A stretch of 64,000 nucleotides of DNA from JBLMZI01 sp050258755 (GCA_050258755.1 JBLMZI010000010.1:44694-108693); one strand, 5' to 3'. Positions 36,050 to 45,080 are shown, counted from the first letter of the stretch. Program-made: numbers and translations. Notes: a model not told the origin generated them from the sequence alone.

Positions 36050-37252
36050 ATGAGCAAAGTGGTACTGGCCTATTCGGGCGGATTGGACACATCGATTATT
36101 ATTCCGTGGCTGAAGGAAACCTACGGCTACGAAGTGATCGCCATGTGTGCCGATCTTGGCCAGGGCGAGGAACTGGAGCCGCTGAATGAAAAAGCCATTA
36201 AAACCGGCGCTTCCAAACTCTATATCGAAGACCTCAAAGAAGAATTCGTCACCGATTTCATCTGGCCGGTGCTCAAATCGGGCGCGCTCTATGAAGGCCG
36301 GTATCTTTTAGGGACCAGTTTTGCCCGGCCGCTGATCGCTAAGCGGCTGGTGGAAATCGCCCACAAGGAAGGGGCCGTGGCCATCGCTCATGGCGCGACC
36401 GGTAAAGGCAATGACCAGGTTCGCTTCGAACTGACCGTGAAGGCTCTGGATCCGTCGCTGAAGGTCGTGGCACCGTGGCGCGAGTGGTCGATCCGTTCCC
36501 GCGAGGACGCCATCGACTATGCTCAGAAGCACAATATACCGTTAACAGTCACCAAGGAAAAGATCTACAGCCGCGACCGCAACCTGTGGCATCTCAGCCA
36601 TGAGGGCGGCGACCTGGAAGATCCCTGGAACGAGCCGAAGTATGACATGCTGATGCTGACCGTACCGCCGGAAGAAGCGCCGGATACGCCCACCTATGTC
36701 GAAATCGGCTTTGAAAAAGGGATTCCGGTATCGCTGGACGGCGTGAAAACCGGGCCGGTCGAAATTATCGAGAAACTGAACCAGATCGGCGGGGCCAACG
36801 GGGTCGGCATCATCAGCCTGGTGGAAAATCGGCTGGTCGGCATGAAATCCCGCGGCGTCTATGAAACGCCGGGCGGCACGATCCTGTTCCAGGCGCACAA
36901 GGAACTGGAGAACCTCTGCCTGGACCGCCGTACCATGCACTTCAAGGAGCAGGTATCGGTGCTGTACGGGGAACTGGTTTACGACGGCAACTGGTACACC
37001 GTTTTGAAGGAATCGCTGGATGCGTTCATCGACAAGACCCAGGAGACGGTCACCGGCTCCGTGCGGGTCAAGCTGTATAAGGGATCGTGCATCCCGGTGG
37101 CGGCCAAGTCGCCCTATTCGCTGTACCGCCACGATCTGGCGACCTTCAGCGAGGACGAAGTCTATTCGCAGAAGGATGCCGAAGGCTTTATCAACCTGTT
37201 TGGTCTGCCGCTTAAGGTACGGGCTTTGATGAAAAAATCCGTGAAAGAATAA
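36050..37252 (+). CDS. argG: argininosuccinate synthase
   Basis: This 400-aa protein is 25 bp after argF, with a GAGGAGGAAAAG site. Its N-terminal ATP loop VLAYSGGLDTSIIIPWLKE, then AHGATGKGNDQVRFEL, identify it clearly. It joins citrulline and aspartate using ATP. A terminator 25 bp downstream ends the operon. Confidence 0.97.
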   Translation: MSKVVLAYSGGLDTSIIIPWLKETYGYEVIAMCADLGQGEELEPLNEKAIKTGASKLYIEDLKEEFVTDFIWPVLKSGALYEGRYLLGTSFARPLIAKRLVEIAHKEGAVAIAHGATGKGNDQVRFELTVKALDPSLKVVAPWREWSIRSREDAIDYAQKHNIPLTVTKEKIYSRDRNLWHLSHEGGDLEDPWNEPKYDMLMLTVPPEEAPDTPTYVEIGFEKGIPVSLDGVKTGPVEIIEKLNQIGGANGVGIISLVENRLVGMKSRGVYETPGGTILFQAHKELENLCLDRRTMHFKEQVSVLYGELVYDGNWYTVLKESLDAFIDKTQETVTGSVRVKLYKGSCIPVAAKSPYSLYRHDLATFSEDEVYSQKDAEGFINLFGLPLKVRALMKKSVKE

Positions 37253-37276
37253 AGGCTTTCCGGTTGGAACCAATAG

Positions 37277-37308
37277 AACGGCCGGCGGAAAAGCGCCGGC
37301 CGTTTTGG
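37277..37308 (+). terminator. terminator of the argC-argG operon
   Basis: The perfect 10-bp arms AACGGCCGGC (37277-37286) and GCCGGCCGTT (37295-37304) are followed by a short T-run. Confidence 0.8.
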
Positions 37309-37337
37309 TTCTTGCGGTATCCCAATGGTAATGCGCA

Positions 37338-37517
37338 CTAGGAGGTTTTGGGCACGAAAGTGGCGCAGTCGGTATCCTCGCTGGTTGCCGAATTCGGCGG
37401 CTCCACCATAATCTGTGCGGCCAGGCAGTAATCGCCGTCTTTATAATAGTGACAGGAATCCACCTTGCACCGTACCCGGGAAATCGGCTCATTGGTCTTG
37501 TTCACATCGCCTTTCAT
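37338..37517 (-). CDS. DUF1540 small Cys protein
   Basis: ATG 37517 behind GGGGGTG gives 59 aa. The DUF1540 pattern RVRCKVDSCHYYKDGDYCLAAQI with spaced Cys and a final DCATF is plain. The family has small proteins that likely bind metal via four Cys, found mainly in Clostridia. A paralogue lies 136 bp upstream in the same direction. Confidence 0.85.
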   Translation of the reverse strand: MKGDVNKTNEPISRVRCKVDSCHYYKDGDYCLAAQIMVEPPNSATSEDTDCATFVPKTS

Positions 37518-37653
37518 CCATAGCACCCCCTTTTCGCGTTATTCTTCCTTGGCTAAAAACATCATGCGACATCCGGGGGATTTCTATGCGCCGGGGCGAC
37601 AGTCGGCGGTCAGTTTCGTACCGGCGAAACGTTTCTCAAGCGGATGGTGACCA

Positions 37654-37857
37654 TCACGCTTTTGGATTCGCGCCGGGGGATGCGGCGCGGGGGAAAAACG
37701 TCGCACAGCGGGTATCGTCGCTCGTATCCGCATCGAGCGATTCGACCGTAATCGCTTCAGCCAGGCAGTAGTCGCCGTCCTTGTAATAATGGCAGGTATA
37801 TACTTTGCATCGAACGCGTGGAATGAGTTCTTTCACCTTACGGACCGGTTCTTTCAT
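37654..37857 (-). CDS. DUF1540 small Cys protein, paralogue
   Basis: ATG 37857 behind GAGGTG gives 67 aa. It shares with the gene at 37338 the core RVRCK...CHYYKDGDYCLAEAITVES and DTRCATFFP, so the pair arose by duplication. Together they separate argG from the phosphatase-argH unit. The function is unknown. Confidence 0.85.
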   Translation of the reverse strand: MKEPVRKVKELIPRVRCKVYTCHYYKDGDYCLAEAITVESLDADTSDDTRCATFFPRAASPGANPKA

Positions 37858-37993
37858 AATCAGGCACCTCACACAGCGTATTGTTCGGAAACGTTTTGCT
37901 TTCAGCATACGGTCGGACTCGCTTTTCTATGCGGACAAAGCCCGGGGGTTTGAAAGCAAAAACCGTGGGGGCGCGGAAGCACCCCGCAGGGTT

Positions 37994-38045
37994 GCCCGCT
38001 TTCGGGGCGAAGCGGGCTTTGGGCGTACCATCAATATGGTATAAT
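37994..38045 (+). promoter_or_regulatory. hairpin and -10 box before the phosphatase-argH unit
   Basis: The perfect 8-bp arms GCCCGCTT (37994-38001) and AAGCGGGC (38010-38017), then a TATAAT at 38040-38045 with a weak -35 (TTGGGC, 15 bp away). This suggests that argH and the phosphatase have their own promoter. Confidence 0.5.
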
Positions 38046-38119
38046 ACCGTTTAACGGCGTCCTGTGACGTGACGCAAGGCTTTGAAAGGGACCGGCCGTT
38101 TTTGAAAGGAATTCCGAAT

Positions 38120-38743
38120 ATGCGGGTCATTTTGGTTCGACATGGCTTGACCGAATTGAATGAAGCGGGGCGCTATCAGGGCTCCCGGGATATACCACTG
38201 AGCGACCAGGGCCGTTGGCAGGCCGCCCAGGTTGCCGGGCGTTTGGCCGCTGAAAAAATAGACGCAGTCTATGCCAGCGATTTGTCGCGGGCATACGATA
38301 CCGCCGTGATCGTCGCGGAGCAGCACCGCCTTCCGGTGCAGAAGGTTCCGGCCTTTCGGGAGATTAACTTCGGCCATTGGGAAGGCCTGACCGGCGGCGA
38401 AATCGTGGCCGAATTCGGGCAGGAAATCTATGATCTGTGGCTTTACCGCCCGGCCGAGTCCGTCATTGAGGCCGGGGACAACCTGCACGATTTCGCCGAA
38501 CGGGTGAGCCAGGGCTGGCGGTCAATTCTGGCCGGGCACGGCGAAGACGACACCGTGGTGATCGTGGCGCACGGGGGCGTTTTTATGGTTCTGGGCTGCC
38601 TGTTAATGGGACGCAGCCTGAATGACATCCGGAAATACTACCAGCACAACGCGGCGATCAGCATCCTGACCGTGGAGCATGGAAAAGCAGGATTCGAGCT
38701 GTTGAACTGCTGCGCGCATCTTGAAGAAAACCAGGAGTCATAG
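38120..38743 (+). CDS. histidine phosphatase (phosphoglycerate mutase-like)
   Basis: ATG 38120 follows AAAGGA by nine bases, giving 207 aa. The catalytic RHG motif (VILVRHGLTELNEAGRYQGSRD), SDLSRAYDTA and the second His in VIVAHGGVFMVLG define the family. The loop IPLSDQGRWQA resembles alpha-ribazole phosphatase (CobC), but members are diverse. It sits 32 bp before argH. A role in arginine metabolism is not evident. Confidence 0.85.
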   Translation: MRVILVRHGLTELNEAGRYQGSRDIPLSDQGRWQAAQVAGRLAAEKIDAVYASDLSRAYDTAVIVAEQHRLPVQKVPAFREINFGHWEGLTGGEIVAEFGQEIYDLWLYRPAESVIEAGDNLHDFAERVSQGWRSILAGHGEDDTVVIVAHGGVFMVLGCLLMGRSLNDIRKYYQHNAAISILTVEHGKAGFELLNCCAHLEENQES

Positions 38744-38775
38744 CCCGGTGGCTCGATAAGAAGGGGGAATTGCAC

Positions 38776-40158
38776 GTGAAAATGTGGGACGGTCGCTTTT
38801 CCAAGGCGACAGCGGAACTGATGGAGGATTTTAACGCATCCATCGGGTTCGACAGCCGTTTGTACAAACAGGATATCCGGGGAAGCATCGCCCATGCCCG
38901 GATGCTGGCCTGTCAGGGCATCATCCCGGTTGAGGACATGGAAAAGATCGTGGCGGGACTTCAAGGCATCGAAGCCGATCTGGAAGCGGGCAAACTCGAC
39001 TTTACCGTGGCTGCCGAAGATGTCCACATGAACATAGAAACCTTCTTGACCGAACGCATCGGCGATGCCGGCAAGCGGCTTCATACCGCGCGCAGCCGCA
39101 ACGACCAGGTCGCCCTGGACGTCCGGCTCTACCTGCGTGATGAGATCACCGAAATTCGGGGATTGCTGCTGGCCTTTATGACCACCCTGGCCGATCTGGC
39201 GGATGCGCATAAAGAAACCATCATGCCGGGGTACACGCATTTGCAGAAAGCCCAGCCGATTACCCTGGCCCATCACCTGATGGCCTATTTCGAAATGACA
39301 CGCCGGGATCTGGATCGACTCGACTGCACCGCGAAGCGGCTTGACTTTATGCCGCTTGGCTCGGGTGCGCTGGCCGGCACCGGCTTTCCGATTGACCGGC
39401 ACCAGGTCCGGGAAGAGCTTGGTTTTTCCGCCCTGACCCGCAACAGCCTGGACGGCGTCAGCGACCGCGATTTCGCGATTGATTTCCTGGCCTTCGCCGC
39501 CATGCTGATGCTGCACCTGTCGCGGTTTTCCGAGGAAATCATCCTCTGGGCCAGCGATGAATTCCGGTTTATCGATCTGGACGACGAATACAGCACCGGG
39601 TCCAGCATTATGCCGCAGAAGAAAAACCCCGATGTGGCGGAACTGGTGCGCGGGAAAACCGGCCGGGTTTATGGGGATCTCATTACCCTGCTGACCCTGA
39701 TGAAAGGCCTGCCGCTCGCTTATAACAAGGACATGCAGGAAGACAAGGAAGCTCTGTTCGACGGCATCGACACCGTGAAGAAGTGTCTGATGATCTTCAA
39801 ACCGATGCTGGAAACCGCGACTTTCCGGATAGACGTCATGCGGCGCTCGGCAGCCCGCGGCTTTACCAACGCAACCGATTTGGCCGATTATCTGGTCGAT
39901 AAAGGGATGCCATTCCGTGAAGCCCACGCAGTCGTCGGGCGTATCGTTGCCGACTGCGCCGCCAAAGGGGAAGCGATTGAAAACCTCCCGCTGGCCGCGC
40001 TGCAGGCCTTCTCATCGTTGATCGGTGAGGATGTTTACCCGGCTATCGACCTGCTGGAATGCGTGCGCAAGCGGAGCCTGCCCGGCGGTCCGGCCCCGGT
40101 CGCGACAGCGGCCGCCATCGCCGAAGCCCGGCAGTTCCTGAAGGAGGCCGGGAAATGA
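38776..40158 (+). CDS. argH: argininosuccinate lyase
   Basis: GTG 38776 follows AAGGGGGAA; the product is 460 aa. The signature GSSIMPQKKNPDVAELVRGKTGRVYG and the TARSRNDQVALDVRLYLRDE motif are exact for the fumarase/aspartase superfamily. It splits argininosuccinate to arginine and fumarate, the last pathway step. The stop overlaps the next start (ATGA). Confidence 0.97.
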   Translation: MKMWDGRFSKATAELMEDFNASIGFDSRLYKQDIRGSIAHARMLACQGIIPVEDMEKIVAGLQGIEADLEAGKLDFTVAAEDVHMNIETFLTERIGDAGKRLHTARSRNDQVALDVRLYLRDEITEIRGLLLAFMTTLADLADAHKETIMPGYTHLQKAQPITLAHHLMAYFEMTRRDLDRLDCTAKRLDFMPLGSGALAGTGFPIDRHQVREELGFSALTRNSLDGVSDRDFAIDFLAFAAMLMLHLSRFSEEIILWASDEFRFIDLDDEYSTGSSIMPQKKNPDVAELVRGKTGRVYGDLITLLTLMKGLPLAYNKDMQEDKEALFDGIDTVKKCLMIFKPMLETATFRIDVMRRSAARGFTNATDLADYLVDKGMPFREAHAVVGRIVADCAAKGEAIENLPLAALQAFSSLIGEDVYPAIDLLECVRKRSLPGGPAPVATAAAIAEARQFLKEAGK

Positions 40159-40448
40159 TCAAGAATTACCGCTTTTCCGATCTTCAGGGAACCATCAATC
40201 ACGACGCCCTGGAAGAGTGGGCGGAAAGCTATTTCCAGTCCCTGATGGGTCTCTTGAATACCTTTTTCAACAAGGTGGACCCGGCTGTAGTGGCGGAGCG
40301 CCTGGAGGCAGTTCCGGTCGAGGATCTGGTCAAAGAGCAGCTCGAAGACGAGCTTGAACCGGTCCAGGCACGGGCCATCGAACTGGTTCGCGAACTCCTG
40401 GCCGACGAGGTCGACTACTACAAGGCCTACGCCAACTACCAGCCGTAA
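40155..40448 (+). CDS. conserved hypothetical protein coupled to argH
   Basis: ATG 40155 overlaps the argH stop by four bases, with AAGGAGG just upstream inside argH. The 97-aa helical, acidic protein (MIKNYRFSDLQGTINHDALEEW...) has no known motif. Translation coupling suggests a job linked to ArgH or to polyamine/arginine metabolism, but this is inference. Confidence 0.7.
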   Translation: MIKNYRFSDLQGTINHDALEEWAESYFQSLMGLLNTFFNKVDPAVVAERLEAVPVEDLVKEQLEDELEPVQARAIELVRELLADEVDYYKAYANYQP

Positions 40449-40520
40449 CCACAGCCGGACGGCCTTCCCGGGGATATCCGGCGGAGGCGGTACTTCCAGG
40501 CTTTTTTCCCGTCGGACGGG

Positions 40521-40549
40521 TTGCGTTTAACCAGCCAAGTTGATATTAT
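40521..40549 (+). promoter_or_regulatory. promoter of tRNA-Thr
   Basis: TTGCGT (40521-40526), 17 bp, TATTAT (40544-40549), twenty bases before the tRNA. It is moderate evidence. Confidence 0.45.
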
Positions 40550-40567
40550 GTATAGCGTACAATTGAA

Positions 40568-40644
40568 TGCCGATGTGGCTCAGAGGCAGAGCAGCTGATT
40601 CGTAATCAGCAGGTCGGCGGTTCGAATCCGCCCATCGGCTCCAG
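40568..40644 (+). repeat. attL: 77-bp direct repeat containing the whole tRNA
   Basis: Bases 40568-40644 equal 63571-63647 exactly. Flanks differ on both sides, so this is the boundary of the duplicated segment. Integration probably occurred within this tRNA, but the exact crossover is not visible. Confidence 0.9.
40569..40643 (+). tRNA. tRNA-Thr (anticodon CGU), left copy
   Basis: The 75-nt sequence folds into a full cloverleaf: acceptor GCCGATG / CATCGGC, D-arm GCTC / GAGC, anticodon stem GCTGA / TCAGC with loop TTCGTAA (anticodon CGT at its centre), T-arm GGCGG / CCGCC, and an encoded CCA. It is the integration site of the following island; an identical copy is at 63572. Confidence 0.95.
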
Positions 40645-40685
40645 ATGCTAATATCATGGGAATCTTGAGGGTTTTAAACACTGCT

Positions 40686-40741
40686 AAGAATCAGATGGTT
40701 TAAGACAAACAGATTTCTCGATAAATAGTCCATCTTCTTTT
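40686..40741. repeat. arm-type inverted repeats, left end
   Basis: Two short sites here reappear in inverted orientation near the right end: AAGAATCAGATGGT (40686-40699) matches 63479-63492 exactly, and the 18-bp stretch 40724-40741 matches 63529-63546 with one mismatch. They are probably integrase arm-binding sites or the ends of the excised circle. Confidence 0.7.
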
Positions 40742-40760
40742 TAATCAATTTTAAAAGGGG

Positions 40761-41690
40761 ATGGATTTTTTGCTTTTAAAGTACGCTATCAAGGAGTTCA
40801 TCGACGACAGGAGATTCAAACAGTTAAGCAGCAAAACGATTTTAAGCTATCGGAACTTGCTGGAGGAATTCTATGTTTATTGTGTTGAACAGCGAGAAAT
40901 AGTTGCCACTTCTGATGTTACACCCACCATTATAAAATCATTTCTTTTAGCCTGCCAGGAAAGAGGTAATAGCCCAAATACCGTTAATACCAAGCTTCGC
41001 GCAATCAAAACCCTTTTCAATTACCTTGTGGAAATTGAAATTATGCCCCATACCAACAACCCGGTTAGGAAGGTAAATTATGTAAAAACAGATGATAAGG
41101 TTACTACTTTTTCGGATGACCAAGTGAAAATGATACTGCAATATTTTAGAAGAATGAAAGGGAAAACAAACTCACTTTTCTCAGTTAGAGATGCAACAAT
41201 CTTCATTACACTTATTTCAACGGGAATGCGTTGCGGGGAGTTGTGTAATCTTAAATGGTCCGATGTTGACTTGATAAATAGTCATATCATTATTTTCGGG
41301 AAATTGAGGGTTCAGCAAGGGCTTCCTATAGTACCGAAACTTAAAACCGAATTGCTCGAATGGCGAATATATTGTGAGCGCGAGTTTGGGAGAATACCCG
41401 AATATGTTTTTATAAATAGACGTGGCAGCAAGGTTACTGAAAACGCAATTGCCTGTGTGTTCAAAAGACTAAGGGAAAAATTCAATTTTAAAGATGTTCG
41501 CTGTTGCTGCCATGATTGTAGAAGATATTACGCATCTTCTTTGATTCGAAATGGGGCAGATGCTTTTACCGTGCAGCAACTTATGCGACATTCGGATTTG
41601 GCTATGACAAAAAAGTATGTAAGCATATTTGGAAATGAACTTGAAAAACGAAACGCGGAGTACAATCCCCTTTCGCACCTTGATATTTAG
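40761..41690 (+). CDS. tyrosine recombinase/integrase of the island
   Basis: This 309-aa protein has an N-terminal SAM-like DNA-binding domain (residues about 5-95: TILSYRNLLEEFYVY) and a catalytic domain with R in TGMRCGELCNLKW, HxxR in CHDCRRYYASS, the H of LMRHSDLAMTKKY and the nucleophile Tyr in KKYVSI. Its position next to the tRNA and the arm-type repeats make it the integrase of the island. The start is an ATG after AAAAGGGG. A terminator follows about 90 bp later. Confidence 0.9.
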   Translation: MDFLLLKYAIKEFIDDRRFKQLSSKTILSYRNLLEEFYVYCVEQREIVATSDVTPTIIKSFLLACQERGNSPNTVNTKLRAIKTLFNYLVEIEIMPHTNNPVRKVNYVKTDDKVTTFSDDQVKMILQYFRRMKGKTNSLFSVRDATIFITLISTGMRCGELCNLKWSDVDLINSHIIIFGKLRVQQGLPIVPKLKTELLEWRIYCEREFGRIPEYVFINRRGSKVTENAIACVFKRLREKFNFKDVRCCCHDCRRYYASSLIRNGADAFTVQQLMRHSDLAMTKKYVSIFGNELEKRNAEYNPLSHLDI

Positions 41691-41777
41691 TAATCCACCT
41701 TTAGGGAAATCGACCTGTGTGAGGTTCATTGTGTTCGGTAAAAAATCATAGCGAAAAAGGCAAGATACAAAGCGAAG

Positions 41778-41808
41778 AGCCAGGGCTAACCCCCTGGCTT
41801 TTTGTTTT
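41778..41808 (+). terminator. terminator after the integrase gene
   Basis: The arms AGCCAGGG (41778-41785) and CCCCTGGCT (41791-41799) are followed by TTTTTGTTTT. Confidence 0.8.
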
Positions 41809-41835
41809 GCTTGGGGAACAATGATATAAAAACGC

Positions 41836-41902
41836 TTTACATATAGAAGAGAAAACATTATAATATTTCCCCCTTGACTTTTCGCCCATTTTATGGTAGA
41901 AT
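41836..41902 (+). promoter_or_regulatory. tandem sigma-A promoters for a short leader RNA
   Basis: Promoter A: TTTACA (41836-41841), 17 bp, TATAAT (41859-41864). Promoter B: TTGACT (41874-41879), 17 bp, TAGAAT (41897-41902). Both have ideal spacing and point to the plus strand, predicting starts near 41871 and 41909. Confidence 0.75.
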
Positions 41903-41908
41903 TAGAAA

Positions 41909-42046
41909 CAAGTTAAGGATTGTCTCTGGCGAATCTATTTCCGTTGAGGAGGTGAGTGATTTGACCTAGAAAACGATTGGCTGAAAGCATACATATTATG
42001 CGACTAACAAGCCATTTCGTGTGCTTGTTTTTTTATGCCCAGAGAC
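41909..42046 (+). ncRNA. structured leader with two-codon minigene and intrinsic terminator
   Basis: The transcript carries a GAGGAGG site and, eight bases on, TTG-ACC-TAG (41961-41969), a start-Thr-stop minigene. GTG 41952 gives a five-codon variant. A hairpin AACAAGC (42006-42012) / GCTTGTT (42023-42029) followed by T's acts as a terminator before the gene at 42086. GTCTCTGG (41922-41929) also pairs with CCAGAGAC (42039-42046), a possible alternative structure. This layout suggests attenuation of the downstream genes. Confidence 0.6.
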
Positions 42047-42085
42047 GGCTGTTTCAATCTACTAATTCTTAAAGGAGGATTCAAA

Positions 42086-42325
42086 ATGCCGCTATCTATT
42101 GATGTTCTTGAAGTGGATGAAGAAATGATTTCATCCGAAACAAACTGTGCTTCCATTCAGAACAAACTAAGCAATCGTTTCGGACCTGCATTCACGGAAT
42201 TGCTTGAAACACTGCCTGAGTTTCATGAAGCGCCATATGCGGAAGCTGAAATCATTGCAGATGTAACGCAGTTGCTTTGCTCAATGGTTGATTACTATCG
42301 TGAGTATCATCCCGCTCAACAGTAG
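42086..42325 (+). CDS. small acidic hypothetical protein
   Basis: ATG 42086 follows AAAGGAGG by seven bases, giving 79 aa. The protein (MPLSIDVLEVDEEMISSETN...) is acidic and helical, with no Cys motif and no membrane segment. It comes directly after the attenuator-like leader and before the helicase genes, the usual place for an early regulator or excisionase-type protein, but it lacks an evident helix-turn-helix. The family is not recognised. Confidence 0.65.
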   Translation: MPLSIDVLEVDEEMISSETNCASIQNKLSNRFGPAFTELLETLPEFHEAPYAEAEIIADVTQLLCSMVDYYREYHPAQQ

Positions 42326-42587
42326 AATCTGAACTTTGAAGGGTTACGGGTTGATTGAGTCAGTATTAAAGGCATGGTTAACGTGCATTTCGGGTCGAAT
42401 TACTTATCCGAATGTATCTCGAATGTACTGCCTCAATGGAAACCCGAAATTGAACCCTTTCCGAAAGGAGTTGATTTATCAGTTGCGATTCGTTGCCCTC
42501 TTAGACTATATCGTTTAGGAATTGGGCCGATAATTGGGCCTTTTTTTGTTGCCCATTTTTAAATAAAACGTAAAGGATGAAGTAATT

Positions 42588-44060
42588 ATGGCGGAAAAAA
42601 TCAAATACATATCCGATTTAATCAAGCCCCAGATTATCAGGTCATGGGACGATGATGACATTATTTTGATTAATGGCCCTACGGGCTGCGGTAAGACTCA
42701 TTTCATTATCAACGATTTACAGCCTCATGCCAGGGCGTATGGGAAGCGAATTCTGCTGTTAAGCAACAGAGTTGCTTTGAAGAACCAGAATGAGCGGGAA
42801 TTGAAAGACATTGATGATTCAGTAATTACGCCTATGAATTATCAGCAAATCGAGAATGCGGTGATGTATCAGGATGGAGGAAATATTGGCCATTACGACT
42901 ATATTGTTGCTGATGAATCCCATTATTTCTTCAATGACTCCATATTCAACCGCAAGACTGATTTGGCATTGGACTGGCTGCTGGAACAAAAGAATTCAAC
43001 CAGACTTCTTCTTTCTGCAACAAGCGGATTGGTCGAAGAATTCTTTGACTCGGAGTACATTCCATATATACCGTACAGGATTAAGCCTGATTACAGCTAC
43101 ATCAATGGATTTTACTTTTACAAATCCAACGATGCTGTGAGAAGGATGCTGTCGGAATTACCGCCAGATGAAAAAGCCATATATTTTGGCCCTATCGAAG
43201 AAGCATACAATATCAGCCGTGAATTGGATGATGCAGCTTTTGTATGCAGCAAACACAACAAATCAAAGGCAAGGCATTCGGATGTGAATGAATTAATCAA
43301 TATTACAGAAAACGAGCGGTTTAACGCGCAAGTCCTATGTTCCACGACAGTATTGGACAACGGCGTGAACATCAAGGATGAGCAGGTTAAACATGTACTC
43401 GTTGATGTATTCGATTTGGATACAATTCAGCAATGCGTTGGTCGTGTCCGAATCCAGGAAGGCCAAACCATCAAGGTTTATATCCGAAATCGAAACAGGC
43501 AAAGCCTAAATGGTACGATGTTTCAGTTAATAAATGACATACGGCCAGCCAACATTCTGCTGTCGCAAGGTGAAGCCGAATATGTGAAGTTGTTCGGAAA
43601 GACTGTGAATTCGCCGATGGTAGACTTCTGGCGTGTCAACGACACTACCCAAGCAAGGGTTAACCGTGTTATGCACTGGAAGGCAAAGTTTCTTCTGGAT
43701 GCGTGTAAAACCATGATGGATTCTGAAAACGGCTTCATAAAAGCGGTAGCACGTCGTTTCCGGAAGGATGTAGGAGAAATCGTTATTCTTGATGATTTAT
43801 TCGCCTCCATGACTCTGAACGACAAGATTGCCAAATTGGTTGGCAAGAAATTGTACAGAGAAGAACAAGCCGCATTAAAGGAGTCCATTACAAACGACCT
43901 CTTTAATAGCAGGAAAATGAAGCAGGGTACGCTTAGCATGACATCAATTAATGACCTGATTGAAGACTGCGGCTTAGATTACCACGTAACCAGCAAGCGG
44001 GAGCGGGCCAGGAATGGAAAGCGTGACCAGACCTACTGGATGATAGCAGCTTGCGAATAA
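42588..44060 (+). CDS. SF2-type DEAD/DEAH helicase-like protein
   Basis: This 490-aa protein has Walker A (NGPTGCGKTHFI, residue about 31), the DEAH-like box VADESHYFF, motif III-like LLLSATSGL, and the C-terminal RecA half with TTVLDNGVNI and QCVGRVRI (motif VI). It unwinds or translocates on DNA or RNA using ATP. The position ahead of a primase-like gene indicates a replication module for the excised island. Length and layout resemble helicases of Bacillota phage satellites and plasmids. A GTAAAGGATGAAG site precedes ATG 42588. Confidence 0.75.
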   Translation: MAEKIKYISDLIKPQIIRSWDDDDIILINGPTGCGKTHFIINDLQPHARAYGKRILLLSNRVALKNQNERELKDIDDSVITPMNYQQIENAVMYQDGGNIGHYDYIVADESHYFFNDSIFNRKTDLALDWLLEQKNSTRLLLSATSGLVEEFFDSEYIPYIPYRIKPDYSYINGFYFYKSNDAVRRMLSELPPDEKAIYFGPIEEAYNISRELDDAAFVCSKHNKSKARHSDVNELINITENERFNAQVLCSTTVLDNGVNIKDEQVKHVLVDVFDLDTIQQCVGRVRIQEGQTIKVYIRNRNRQSLNGTMFQLINDIRPANILLSQGEAEYVKLFGKTVNSPMVDFWRVNDTTQARVNRVMHWKAKFLLDACKTMMDSENGFIKAVARRFRKDVGEIVILDDLFASMTLNDKIAKLVGKKLYREEQAALKESITNDLFNSRKMKQGTLSMTSINDLIEDCGLDYHVTSKRERARNGKRDQTYWMIAACE

Positions 44061-44062
44061 CG

Positions 44063-44116
44063 TGGGGCAATTTTTGCTTAAATACCATATATAGCATTTT
44101 GCTATTTTTTGCCCCA
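44063..44116. repeat. inverted repeat TGGGGCAA/TTGCCCCA
   Basis: The arms 44063-44070 and 44109-44116 enclose an A/T-rich loop. A related structure occurs at 63351-63403 near the right end. The location between helicase and primase genes hints at a replication or transcription signal. Confidence 0.6.
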
Positions 44117-44141
44117 AATGATTAATTGAAGGAGAATCGTT

Positions 44142-45032
44142 ATGAATTGGATTAACTCGATTCAGACGGCCAGAATGGTCGATATTTATGCTTATTGTAC
44201 GTATAAGGGTTACAAATTTGTCCATATAGGTGATGGCAACTATCGCATTAAGGGCATGAATGGCTTCAATGATATAGACTACTGCTTTAATCACTCTGGC
44301 GCGGGAATAAACGGTCATTCCATAGAATTCTTAATGAAGTCTTTAGGAATGAACTTTAGAGAGGCGGTTGAAGAATTACTGGAATTTAAGGCGAAGATGC
44401 CGGATAGTGTTCCTTTAGGGCATTGGGAATTGGGTGGATGGGCGAATAAAACGTTTCCCCATCAGTTTGAGTTTCCACGAGCTAACGACGATAACTATGA
44501 ACTGTATGGCTATTTACGCTTAGCCAGGGGCTTACCCACAGACTTGATTGACGAACTGATTGAAGTTGGATTGGTTTATCAGGATTCGTACGGAAACTGC
44601 GTTTTTCCTTGCTTTGATGAGAATGGAACGCCGAAAGGGGCTATACTAACAAAGGTGAAAACCCATCATACGGGTTACGCAAAGAACAGTGATACTGAGT
44701 ACGGATGGGTGTTGGTTCCCGAAAAGCCCGCAAAAGGTGTCATTATTACCGAATCGCCGATTGAGGCGTTGTCTCTTGTGGCGTGTTATGCGGAAAAGGG
44801 TTATCGGCGGTTTTACATTTTAGCCCTTAACGGACCATTTATAGGTGCCGTAGAGCGCTTTCTGGAGACGTATCCGGCTATTCGAGGGATTGCAATAAGC
44901 ATGAGTGCGGATGGCCCTGCTAATGCCATTGCTGAAACGGTTAAAGCAAGGTTTGGCGCGGAATACAAAATTGAGGAATTAAGGCCAAAGACCAAGAAGG
45001 ACTGGAATGAGGAACTGTGTGCTAATCGCTGA
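44142..45032 (+). CDS. DUF3991/Toprim primase-like protein
   Basis: ATG 44142 follows AAGGAG by seven bases; the product is 296 aa. Residues about 1-90 resemble the DUF3991 domain (NGFNDIDYCFNHSGAGINGHSIEFLMKSLG). Residues about 190-285 form a Toprim domain: the Glu in GVIITESPIEALSLVACYAEKG and a metal-binding region IAISMSADGPANAIAETVK, in which the DxD motif is not well conserved. It is typical of plasmid and satellite replication genes and partners the helicase upstream. A terminator follows at 45081. Confidence 0.75.
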   Translation: MNWINSIQTARMVDIYAYCTYKGYKFVHIGDGNYRIKGMNGFNDIDYCFNHSGAGINGHSIEFLMKSLGMNFREAVEELLEFKAKMPDSVPLGHWELGGWANKTFPHQFEFPRANDDNYELYGYLRLARGLPTDLIDELIEVGLVYQDSYGNCVFPCFDENGTPKGAILTKVKTHHTGYAKNSDTEYGWVLVPEKPAKGVIITESPIEALSLVACYAEKGYRRFYILALNGPFIGAVERFLETYPAIRGIAISMSADGPANAIAETVKARFGAEYKIEELRPKTKKDWNEELCANR

Positions 45033-45080
45033 AGGAGCCAATAATCCTGCGGAGATAGGGGTTAAACCAATAATCCATAG

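Noticed and set aside
42336..42562. Short frames between the acidic protein and the helicase
   Set aside because: They overlap each other in different frames, lack ribosome sites and show no motif.
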